A stretch of DNA of 64,000 bases, taken from NCBI GenBank assembly GCA_019745155.1, contig JAIETM010000016.1, positions 35,150 through 99,149 on the forward strand, given 5' to 3'. Below are positions 1 to 7,690 of this stretch, in pieces. Numbering within the stretch: the first letter of the stretch is position 1; the number at the start of each line of letters is the position of its first letter. A program made the position numbers and the translations under genes. Origin of the DNA: Chitinophagaceae bacterium. Its GTDB lineage: Bacteria > Bacteroidota > Bacteroidia > Chitinophagales > Chitinophagaceae. The notes beneath the pieces are model-generated. The model was not told where the DNA came from. It searched no databases and saw only the letters and a list, made by a program, of their open reading frames with translations.

Positions 1-3000
1 CCACCTCTAGTTGTTGCATTGGTATTCGCAACATCAAATGAACTAGCGGTATTAGATAAGTAGTATGCACTTCCTTTGTGTACACCTATATAGGTATAAC
101 CTGGAATGTTTGCACTCAAAATTGGACCACAAGGTGTAGTTGTTGCTAGTGGAATATTTACAACAGCAGTAGCACTATTTAAATCAGTATTAACTGAAAT
201 ATTTGCTGGACAAGGTAGAACAGGATTGCATTCTACTGTTACTACTTGGGTAGCAGTAGCACTATTTCCAGATGCATCAGTTACTTGTAATGTTACTGGG
301 TTTGCACCAATATTTGCGCTAGTGTACACTATTTGCGATGCGGTTGATGGTGTTGGTTGTATACCAAATATTTCGTAGACATAGTTACAGTTACCTGAAT
401 ATCCACCACCGTATCTGATACCACCAATTTGTGGTATTTCCTCAATATTGATATCTAATGCAAGTACTCTTGATTGGATATTGTAGTGTTGTCCTAATTG
501 TTGAACTGAGAATGGTGATTTATTCCTTAAATAGAATCCATTGAATATACTACCTACCGACATTGAAACAACCGAACTATTATTGATTACACTTGCTGGG
601 ATGGTTAACACTACATTTCCCGCAACGTCTAATATTTGTATATCGTTCACTAATCCACCATGAACTATGAATATTTCAGGACCAGCACCTGGTATAATTG
701 GATTATCAAATACTACTTGGTGATTTACAGGAGTTACATCTCCACAATCTTGAAACGCTGTACCCATATCAAAATCACCTAATACTCTCAATGCGGTTGA
801 CTCGCTCATTGTAGTAGCAGATAAATCCCAGAAACGATTGGCATTACTTCCAGATACAGGGTTCGCTGTAAGTGTTGATAACACCAATGTAGACTTTATT
901 GCATTCGCTGGAGTAATGGTTTTTTGTTGACCATTATGCGTGTAAGTTATTCCAGTGATATTTCTTCCAGCAATTGTTCCGCTATTTACCGTAGTAACTC
1001 GTTGACCGTTGTTGTTTCCACCGGGAAGTAAGAAACTATACGTTAATGGTCCTCCACTATTATCGGTACTTCCATTATTTACTTGCGCTGCAGTAACTGT
1101 AGCTGTTCCTGTTTGATCAAGTGTAACAGTAACTGGTTGTGCTATAGCGGTAGGTGCTTGGGTATCTTTTACTACTGTAATAGATACATTACATGTTCCA
1201 ACTTCACCAGAAGTATAATTGGTAATATAAGTATTGGTGGTTGTTCCAACTGGGAATGCACTACCACTGGCAATACCTGCTGTTTGCTCTCTAACACCTG
1301 CTATGTTTGGAATTTCGAGTATATAGCTTAGAGGGTAAGTGTTGGTTAAATCATTCCAAGGTCCACCAGGAAGATTGTTAAGATGAACTGCATCCTCATT
1401 GCCATTATTATTCGGCTCTCCTACACTCCAATTGGTATATGATACAGGTTCTCCGTTAGACCACACAAAGGTATTTCCAGTGTAAATACGATTGAGCCCA
1501 ATCCATACATCTCCTGCAGGAACATTACTTGAAATAAATTGATGTTCCTGTGCCGATTGAATGGTAGCCAAATAACCTCCTTTGGCTCTCGCATCCGCTT
1601 CGGCTGCAATCCATCCAAACAAATTATTTGATTTATAATAAGCGTTGCCATTATACAAACCTAGATAAGTAAAGCCAGGTAAGTTTTTATTTACGATCGT
1701 ACCACAGTTGGTAGTAGTTGTTAAAGGGATATTCACTACTGCAGTATTCAAACCTAGGTCGGCATTAACAGTAATATTTGTAGGACAAACATTTTGAGCC
1801 ACACATGCTGATATACCAGCTATTGTTAAGTTTCCATTTACATAATTAATGGTATAGTTAGATGGTCTTGTTAAGTCAGGCACGACTTCATAATCAGAAC
1901 CCAATAGTCCAATCAAGAAGTCTGGTGGTGGTGGCACTTGCAATTGCAAGTTGGCACTAACAGTATAAGTACCAGATGCAGTTATCGGTGGCGTCACAGC
2001 CGTTCCACCTGCATTTTTAATGGTATAAGTTGGAATTCCTGTTAGCACATTGCCTACACTGTCTTCATTTTTAAATCCAGTAATCGAATGGCTAAAGCTT
2101 AATGCCCCGCCCAATGTTCCCACTGTATCTTTTGTAGTAACAGTAAGTGTTGCTGGTGTAATAGTAAGAATACCAGTTTCATAAGTGATTTCAAAATTCT
2201 CTGCCATTAATGCTGGAGGTATAATGAAATGCTGACCTACTGTAGTTCCTGTAATCATTGGGATGGCTTTCAGGTCTTCTAGTGGATCTTGCCCTATACT
2301 TGAATCTCTATTAAAGTCTAGATCTGTTTGGTCTATGATTACTGCAACTTTAATATTGCTGGTATCTGATTCACCTGCTACCGTATTTGAATTTACAATC
2401 GCTCTTGAGTTTACAATGGCTCTTGAATTCACGATGGCCCTGCTATTGGCTAATGGATCACCACTATAGGTTCCGTTTACAATCGCTCTTGAGTTTACAA
2501 TGGCTCTTGAATTCACGATTGCTCTTGAGTTTACAATGGCTCTTGAGTTTACAATTGCTCTGCTACTGGTTAGGGTAGAGGTTGAAGTTTGTGTTGCAGT
2601 ATCGTAATTAAAGTCTAATACAACAGAAGCAGGAACGTCTACCACTTTAGTAGGCGCTGGTAAAAGGGTAGTGTCATTTACATAAGTAGTATCATACAAC
2701 TGTATGCCATTTACAATGGCTCTTGAATTTACAATGGCTCTTGAATTTACAATAGCCCTTGAGTTTACAATGGCTCTTGAATTCACAATCGCTCGGCTAC
2801 TTACCAATACACCCATGTTCACAATGGCTCTTGAATTTACAATAGCCCTTGAGTTTACAATGGCTCTAGAATTCACAATGGCCCTTGAATCTACTAATGC
2901 AATTACGCTGGTATCTAAAATAGACTCATGTGCAATTTTAAGTGAATCAGTTAATCCACTTCTAAATCCACCACTCAATGTAGCAGTAGGATCAATTACA

Positions 3001-6000
3001 TAATTGAATTTAAAATCATTAATTCGATCTCCATATACCAAGGTTTTGTCTTGAGGCGTTACTTTGATATTTAGTTTTTTAACCGTTAATACGCCTGGAA
3101 CAAATTCATAGTTGTATAACTGTAATAAGTTTTGATCTGCCAATGATAAACTGGTAGTGTCAAAAGGAGAGACTGGTTGAATGGCATATTTACCTACATT
3201 GGTTAACTGCCAAACCGAATTATTGAATTGTAAATTATTCAGTTTTAAAGCAGCCAGTGTAAGATTGGTTGAATCTATCGGCACGCCATCAACGGTTACC
3301 TTATAAGTAAAGGCAGGGGCTGCTTCTCCGTATTTTTTCTCTTTATTGTCAACAATAACTTTTACAATCTTTCTTGCATCATCAAATAAACGAAGAGTTT
3401 CAGAAACGCCTCCATCCAATTGACTGCTGGTAATGGCTTGAGTGGCCAACTCTACAGTTGGGTTGCCTCCATTGTACACAGGAATGATTGCTGTTGCTGT
3501 TTGTTCATCAATGATATTGGTAGTAATAGGCACTCCATTAAAACGAATTTTTGTATCTGGAGATAAATGCTCACCTGTTACTTGCAATCTTGATAATGGT
3601 ACAAAATTGGAATCACCCATCGACTTTAATGCATTCAGTTTAGGCGTAGGCTTCGCAAAGGACTTCAACATAGCATCGGCCTGTAGCAATCCTGCACCAG
3701 AAAGTTCTGGACGACTGCCATTATACATAGGCGCAGCGGTACTTTGAAGGATACTCTTAATATTTGCTGGAGTAAGTGTTTGGTTGGAGAACTTCTGTTT
3801 TGCTTCTATCAAAAGTGCAACTGCACCAGCTACGTGAGGAGCTGCTGCTGAAGTACCAAAGAAGTTCGGGAATGCATCACCGTCGATATTAACACCACCC
3901 ATATTCACCGTAGTATTTACACCATTGGGTGCGGTGATATCCGGTTTATTTCTGTTGGTATTGTTTACCATAGTACCACCTCTGGAAGAGAAAGAGGCAA
4001 CAGTAGGTACACCACCAAATTGAGGCGTATTAGTAAACAATACTGCACCTACAGAGATAGCTCCAGCGGCATTAGCCTGACCAACAATTGTTCCTTTATC
4101 AGAACCATTGAGTTGTTCAATGACAGCTTCACCTCTGAAAATAATGTACTTGAACTTGGTATTAGGACCGGTTGCTTTGGTAATCAAGATATTGGTAACG
4201 GTATTCTCATTTACAGTAAAGGGCATTACTTCAATTGGATCTCCGTTGATATTGTTTCTATTAAAGCCAAATAGGGTAGAGCCATCATTATTGGCTAGGT
4301 AGATATCTAGATCTGTACGTGCGCCGCTATTACCGCCAAGTGAGTAAACATCATCTTCCCACTGCAAAACAATAGTGTAAGTGCCAGGTACCAATGTGAG
4401 TTTTTGGTAAATAGAACCGCCGAAATTATGTGCCTGACCAGTAATGCCAGCTGGGGCTGTAGTAGGGTTGAAATTGTTTTCGTAAGATTTAGTGCCATAG
4501 TTACCTGCGGCTGTTACATAAGTAACGCCTGTTGCTGCAACTTCATCAACTGCTTTCGATACAATACCATCTTTGAAGAATGGCTCTGTGATATAGGTAA
4601 TATCATCAACAATTACTTTACAACCATTATTGGCCAATTCTTTTATTCCTTGTGCAAAATCACCTGGGCTAATAAATCCAGTTCTAAATGCGAGGTTGGC
4701 TTTAGGTGCAATATCATGTACAATTTGCAACATAGCTCTTCCTTCATCTGATTTTTTACCTGGGTAATCGAGCAGTACCTGTACGGGCATATCATGCCCA
4801 TTAGGATTGTTGAGGCCTGGTAAATCACCATTCACCACATCAGCGAGCGCAGGGTTATTGGGAATAGTATTATAGCTATCAGACAATACACCCACTTTTA
4901 CACCAGCGCCTCCAACTTTAAATCCAGATCTTACCATAGTAGATCTAATGGCCGCATCACCTTGCGATTTAGTTAATCCTGATTTAGTTAATGGTTGATA
5001 CAATGGTCTAGAGAATCTAAGTAAACTGGTTTGTTGATTTAAATTTAATAAGTTAATAATAGGGAGGCTACCTGTAATAGTTAAAGAGCCATTGCCATTG
5101 TTTACAATATTGGTTAATCCTTGGCTTTGTAAATAAGCCAATAAAGCAGCTTCTTGTCCTGCTATTGCAACTGCTTCAATTGTTACATTGGTATTGTCGA
5201 TGGTGAAAATATTATTGGAAGGAATACTGGTGATTGGTCCAATATTTTGAGTTAACTGTGTTAACTCTGCACCAATTAAATCGGTTGTTTTACCTGCATC
5301 AGGAGGCGGATAGTATGGAGAAATATTGTTCGGATCGAATCTTAGTGGAGCATAAACCAGTTCTGTGTTGTTTTCGATAATGATTTTGTTACCACACCAA
5401 AGTGCACCTACAAATCGAGTTGTTGGTCCTTTTTCAGCAGATTTTATTTTGATTTTGCCATAAGGTACCCATACTGTACCCAGCCAGATTGTGCCTGTAT
5501 TAGCTATTTCATTAGATAAGAAAAATGCATTTTCCTCATCATCCTCATCTGAGTTGGTAGTTTTATTTGAATGCACTTCCGTGAAAATTCTTTTTGCGCT
5601 ACCTCCATTAATCACTGAAGCATTGATATTTCTTAATTGAATTCTTTCTGTAACAAAAATTCGAATATGGCCTGTTGGTGAATTATTGAAATTGTAGACA
5701 ATATTTACTCTTCCACTTCCATTACTGATAATAGATTTAAAAACATAAGTACCTGTACCATTCAAGGTGAGTGTTTGTCCACTATTTAATGTAACCGTAC
5801 CATAATTACCCGGGCTTAAAGTGATAGAGCTGTTGAAAGAGCCTGAACCAGCTTCATATTGGTTGATAACAGGGAGGGTTGGGAAAATGGGTAAGGCCAA
5901 GTTGCTTCGGGAAATACCACCGGTAGGGGTTGGGCCACTATAAGTAGTTCCTGTTGACTGTTTAACTGAGCCATTGATGCTGCTGCCTGAACTACTTAAC

Positions 6001-6419
6001 TTGATATTACCATTGATGAGCAAATTACCTGTAATCGATACACCTTTATCGCCCTTTAGGATATCTGATTTGTTATTTAGATAATTGTTGGCTGTTATAT
6101 TACCGTTGATGGATAATTCTTTATCCAAATCAATGGAGCTTCTGCCGAATATATTGGCCGTTATGGATGACCCTTTTTTGAGTGATATGGTTTCTTTACT
6201 GCCGATACTGCCCTTTGTTGCAGTATCAGGTTTTATACTCACCTTATCATTGAGCTTTAGTTCTTTTGCACTATAGATAACAAAGTCTTTCATCTGTAAC
6301 TGTTGGTTTTGCGCATATGAAGCAGCGCCCAGCAGTGTAAATAGTATCAATAGTGTATTAGAGAAAATTAATCTGTATTGACTAATTTTTTCGTTAAACT
6401 GCATTTGAATAAAACTCAT
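1..6419 (-). CDS. Giant secreted modular protein: S8 protease-like, IPT/TIG, MBG, HYR and C-type lectin domains (3' end outside window)
   Basis: The reading frame stays open from ATG 6419 to the window edge, giving 2139 residues without the C-terminus. A signal peptide ends near residue 36 (SYA-Q). Residues about 40-360 are Ser/Asn/Gly-rich and look like a beta-solenoid or ice-binding-like region. A subtilisin-fold domain spans about 505-880: Asp514 in VGVLSDS, Asn in TAAGN, Ser857 in GTSAAAPH. The canonical HGTH block is replaced by DEGRAM (558-563). An IPT/TIG-like domain follows (920-1015), then three MBG-type repeats (about 1015-1530), the second split by SRAIVN repeats. From about 1535, HYR-type modules carry an inserted C-type lectin domain (about 1577-1704, with WIGL, WSNGEP and WND motifs); a second such pair starts at the edge. 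The protein is presumably exported to the surface; a type IX sorting domain would lie outside the window. An alternative start is Met6. Substrate is unknown. Confidence 0.85.
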   Translation of the reverse strand, partial: MSFIQMQFNEKISQYRLIFSNTLLILFTLLGAASYAQNQQLQMKDFVIYSAKELKLNDKVSIKPDTATKGSIGSKETISLKKGSSITANIFGRSSIDLDKELSINGNITANNYLNNKSDILKGDKGVSITGNLLINGNIKLSSSGSSINGSVKQSTGTTYSGPTPTGGISRSNLALPIFPTLPVINQYEAGSGSFNSSITLSPGNYGTVTLNSGQTLTLNGTGTYVFKSIISNGSGRVNIVYNFNNSPTGHIRIFVTERIQLRNINASVINGGSAKRIFTEVHSNKTTNSDEDDEENAFFLSNEIANTGTIWLGTVWVPYGKIKIKSAEKGPTTRFVGALWCGNKIIIENNTELVYAPLRFDPNNISPYYPPPDAGKTTDLIGAELTQLTQNIGPITSIPSNNIFTIDNTNVTIEAVAIAGQEAALLAYLQSQGLTNIVNNGNGSLTITGSLPIINLLNLNQQTSLLRFSRPLYQPLTKSGLTKSQGDAAIRSTMVRSGFKVGGAGVKVGVLSDSYNTIPNNPALADVVNGDLPGLNNPNGHDMPVQVLLDYPGKKSDEGRAMLQIVHDIAPKANLAFRTGFISPGDFAQGIKELANNGCKVIVDDITYITEPFFKDGIVSKAVDEVAATGVTYVTAAGNYGTKSYENNFNPTTAPAGITGQAHNFGGSIYQKLTLVPGTYTIVLQWEDDVYSLGGNSGARTDLDIYLANNDGSTLFGFNRNNINGDPIEVMPFTVNENTVTNILITKATGPNTKFKYIIFRGEAVIEQLNGSDKGTIVGQANAAGAISVGAVLFTNTPQFGGVPTVASFSSRGGTMVNNTNRNKPDITAPNGVNTTVNMGGVNIDGDAFPNFFGTSAAAPHVAGAVALLIEAKQKFSNQTLTPANIKSILQSTAAPMYNGSRPELSGAGLLQADAMLKSFAKPTPKLNALKSMGDSNFVPLSRLQVTGEHLSPDTKIRFNGVPITTNIIDEQTATAIIPVYNGGNPTVELATQAITSSQLDGGVSETLRLFDDARKIVKVIVDNKEKKYGEAAPAFTYKVTVDGVPIDSTNLTLAALKLNNLQFNNSVWQLTNVGKYAIQPVSPFDTTSLSLADQNLLQLYNYEFVPGVLTVKKLNIKVTPQDKTLVYGDRINDFKFNYVIDPTATLSGGFRSGLTDSLKIAHESILDTSVIALVDSRAIVNSRAIVNSRAIVNSRAIVNMGVLVSSRAIVNSRAIVNSRAIVNSRAIVNSRAIVNGIQLYDTTYVNDTTLLPAPTKVVDVPASVVLDFNYDTATQTSTSTLTSSRAIVNSRAIVNSRAIVNSRAIVNSRAIVNGTYSGDPLANSRAIVNSRAIVNSRAIVNSNTVAGESDTSNIKVAVIIDQTDLDFNRDSSIGQDPLEDLKAIPMITGTTVGQHFIIPPALMAENFEITYETGILTITPATLTVTTKDTVGTLGGALSFSHSITGFKNEDSVGNVLTGIPTYTIKNAGGTAVTPPITASGTYTVSANLQLQVPPPPDFLIGLLGSDYEVVPDLTRPSNYTINYVNGNLTIAGISACVAQNVCPTNITVNADLGLNTAVVNIPLTTTTNCGTIVNKNLPGFTYLGLYNGNAYYKSNNLFGWIAAEADARAKGGYLATIQSAQEHQFISSNVPAGDVWIGLNRIYTGNTFVWSNGEPVSYTNWSVGEPNNNGNEDAVHLNNLPGGPWNDLTNTYPLSYILEIPNIAGVREQTAGIASGSAFPVGTTTNTYITNYTSGEVGTCNVSITVVKDTQAPTAIAQPVTVTLDQTGTATVTAAQVNNGSTDNSGGPLTYSFLLPGGNNNGQRVTTVNSGTIAGRNITGITYTHNGQQKTITPANAIKSTLVLSTLTANPVSGSNANRFWDLSATTMSESTALRVLGDFDMGTAFQDCGDVTPVNHQVVFDNPIIPGAGPEIFIVHGGLVNDIQILDVAGNVVLTIPASVINNSSVVSMSVGSIFNGFYLRNKSPFSVQQLGQHYNIQSRVLALDINIEEIPQIGGIRYGGGYSGNCNYVYEIFGIQPTPSTASQIVYTSANIGANPVTLQVTDASGNSATATQVVTVECNPVLPCPANISVNTDLNSATAVVNIPLATTTPCGPILSANIPGYTYIGVHKGSAYYLSNTASSFDVANTNATTRG
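2391..2564 (-). repeat. Coding tandem repeat, SRAIVN hexapeptide, block 2 (3 + 5 copies)
   Basis: Eight more 18-bp units of the same repeat (residues 1286-1343). Three copies lie at 2391-2444 and five at 2475-2564, separated by a 30-bp non-repeat spacer encoding a Gly/Asp/Pro-containing loop. Between this block and block 1 lies a spacer of about 48 residues. Both blocks interrupt the second MBG-type domain, whose opening strand precedes block 1 and whose closing GILTIT-like strand follows block 2. Confidence 0.95.
2709..2888 (-). repeat. Coding tandem repeat, SRAIVN hexapeptide, block 1 (9 copies plus one degenerate unit)
   Basis: Nine 18-bp units each encode S-R-A-I-V-N in the giant surface protein (residues 1178-1237). 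Units start at 2709, 2727, 2745, 2763, 2781, 2817, 2835, 2853 and 2871. The unit at 2799-2816 keeps the 18-bp phase but encodes MGVLVS, so it looks like a degenerated copy. Copies differ mostly at third codon positions. The period of six residues and the alternation of small/polar and aliphatic residues suggest short beta strands, perhaps a solenoid; that is inference. Confidence 0.95.
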
Positions 6420-6445
6420 GTTTTACGTTTTTTAGTAAATACATA

Positions 6446-6459
6446 CGCATATATATGCG
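6446..6459. promoter_or_regulatory. 14-bp perfect palindrome between divergent genes
   Basis: CGCATATATATGCG is a perfect palindrome, 27 bp upstream of the start codon of the giant surface protein gene and 171 bp upstream of the HD gene. It could be a dimeric repressor operator. I see no clear TAnnTTTG element next to it on either strand, so the role is uncertain. Confidence 0.35.
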
Positions 6460-6630
6460 ACATGCATTTAGTTGATTAAATACCTAAGACGCGTAAGAAT
6501 AATTGGATGGATATTGAATGGCTGAGAGTGTCAGCAGAAAAGAAGAGATGCGGAAGATATGATTTTTAATTACCAAATGTTAACTAATTATTAAAGCAAA
6601 GTCTTTTTAAGCTTTTTTTAAGGTGTTATT

Positions 6631-7221
6631 ATGGCGAATTTTTTTAATGCAGAAGCTGCTATTATTGAACGGTTAAAACATGAGCTTTCCCCAAAGCTGA
6701 CGTATCACAGTTATTTTCACACCTTAGATGTGTTGAATGCTGCCATGATCATTGCTTCAACAGAAAACATCTCCAAAGAGGAGTTGAGTTTATTGAGGGT
6801 TGCTGTTGCTTACCACGATTCTGGCTTTATAGAAGCATATAAGGATCATGAGCTAAAAAGCTGTGAATATGCAAGAAAGGAACTCCCTGATCAAGGATTT
6901 ACAGCCGATCAAATTGAATTGATTTGTGGAATCATCATGGCAACTAAGATTCCACAAAATCCAACCACTTTATTGCAACAAATCATCGCAGATGCTGATT
7001 TGGATTATTTGGGCAGGCCCGAATATCAGCATATCGCAGCCAAATTATATGATGAATTGACCAAGCAGAACCTCATTCAGGATGAGAAAAAATGGATGGC
7101 ACTACAAGAGTCTTTTATCAAATCGCACAAATACTTCACCAATTTTAGTAAGAAGAACCGCGAGCATGTAAAGCTTCAGCACCTTCAAAAAATCATCGAA
7201 CAGGGCTCGGGTAATGATTAA
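6631..7221 (+). CDS. HD-domain metal-dependent phosphohydrolase-like protein
   Basis: This 196-residue cytoplasmic protein has the HD-superfamily metal ligand pattern: His26 and His30 in YHSYFH, the His62-Asp63 doublet in AYHDSGF, and an aspartate in DADLDYLG near 121-125. The family hydrolyses phosphoester or phosphoanhydride bonds, often of nucleotides; the substrate cannot be read here. Its stop overlaps by 4 bp the stop of the convergent cyclic-nucleotide-binding gene. The next gene beyond that is a nucleotide-translocase-like transporter, so a nucleotide-related role is plausible but only inferred. Confidence 0.75.
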   Translation: MANFFNAEAAIIERLKHELSPKLTYHSYFHTLDVLNAAMIIASTENISKEELSLLRVAVAYHDSGFIEAYKDHELKSCEYARKELPDQGFTADQIELICGIIMATKIPQNPTTLLQQIIADADLDYLGRPEYQHIAAKLYDELTKQNLIQDEKKWMALQESFIKSHKYFTNFSKKNREHVKLQHLQKIIEQGSGND

Positions 7222-7682
7222 GTAGTCTTTTTCGACAACTCGAAAATTTTGTAATTCGCATCGCGTAAACGCTTACTCAGGTTTTGCATCACTGCTTTAA
7301 GCACTTCAGGCCTGAAGTCAATCAAGTCAAAAAATGGCTCTTGATTAATCTTATACAAAATACACTCTGATTGTGAGGTTACCGTAGCAGACCTGGTTTC
7401 TGTATCCAATAAGGATAGTTCACCAAAATAGTTTTTCTCTTTTAAGATAGCCAAGGTCTGGTTCCCCTTATGTACCCTCACTTGTCCTTGGAAAATGATA
7501 TACATGCAATTACCAATTTCACCTTCGGTAACAATATTGATGTTGGGGTCTACTGTTTGTTCTTCCATCAAATGGGCAATCTCACCCAAAATAGATTCTG
7601 GGGTCTCAGAAAAAATAGAGACTTCTTTCAATAGCAATACCCGCTCAATTAAGATCAGTCTTTGTTGATTCGAATTTTTCAT
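7218..7682 (-). CDS. Single-domain cyclic nucleotide-binding (CRP-type cNMP) protein
   Basis: The 154 residues form essentially one cNMP-binding beta-roll. Typical glycine turns are visible (EGEIGNCMYIIFQGQVRV), followed by a phosphate-binding-cassette-like FGELSLLDTETRSATV, where Glu and Arg match the usual ligand contacts. No helix-turn-helix follows, so this is not a CRP-type transcription factor. It lies 8 bp downstream of the transporter gene on the same strand, so it is probably cotranscribed. A regulatory subunit of that transporter is a reasonable inference. The ligand (cAMP or other) is unknown. Confidence 0.8.
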   Translation of the reverse strand: MKNSNQQRLILIERVLLLKEVSIFSETPESILGEIAHLMEEQTVDPNINIVTEGEIGNCMYIIFQGQVRVHKGNQTLAILKEKNYFGELSLLDTETRSATVTSQSECILYKINQEPFFDLIDFRPEVLKAVMQNLSKRLRDANYKIFELSKKTT

Positions 7683-7690
7683 AGTTACTA

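Noticed and set aside
2391..2888. Tandem 18-bp repeats as a CRISPR array
   Set aside because: Units are contiguous, 18 bp, in frame, and without unique spacers; no cas gene is near.
2263..3003. Plus-strand open frames with repeated EFTMAL/EFTIAL words
   Set aside because: They are the antisense reading of the SRAIVN repeat DNA in the giant minus-strand gene; the repeats keep many plus frames open by chance.
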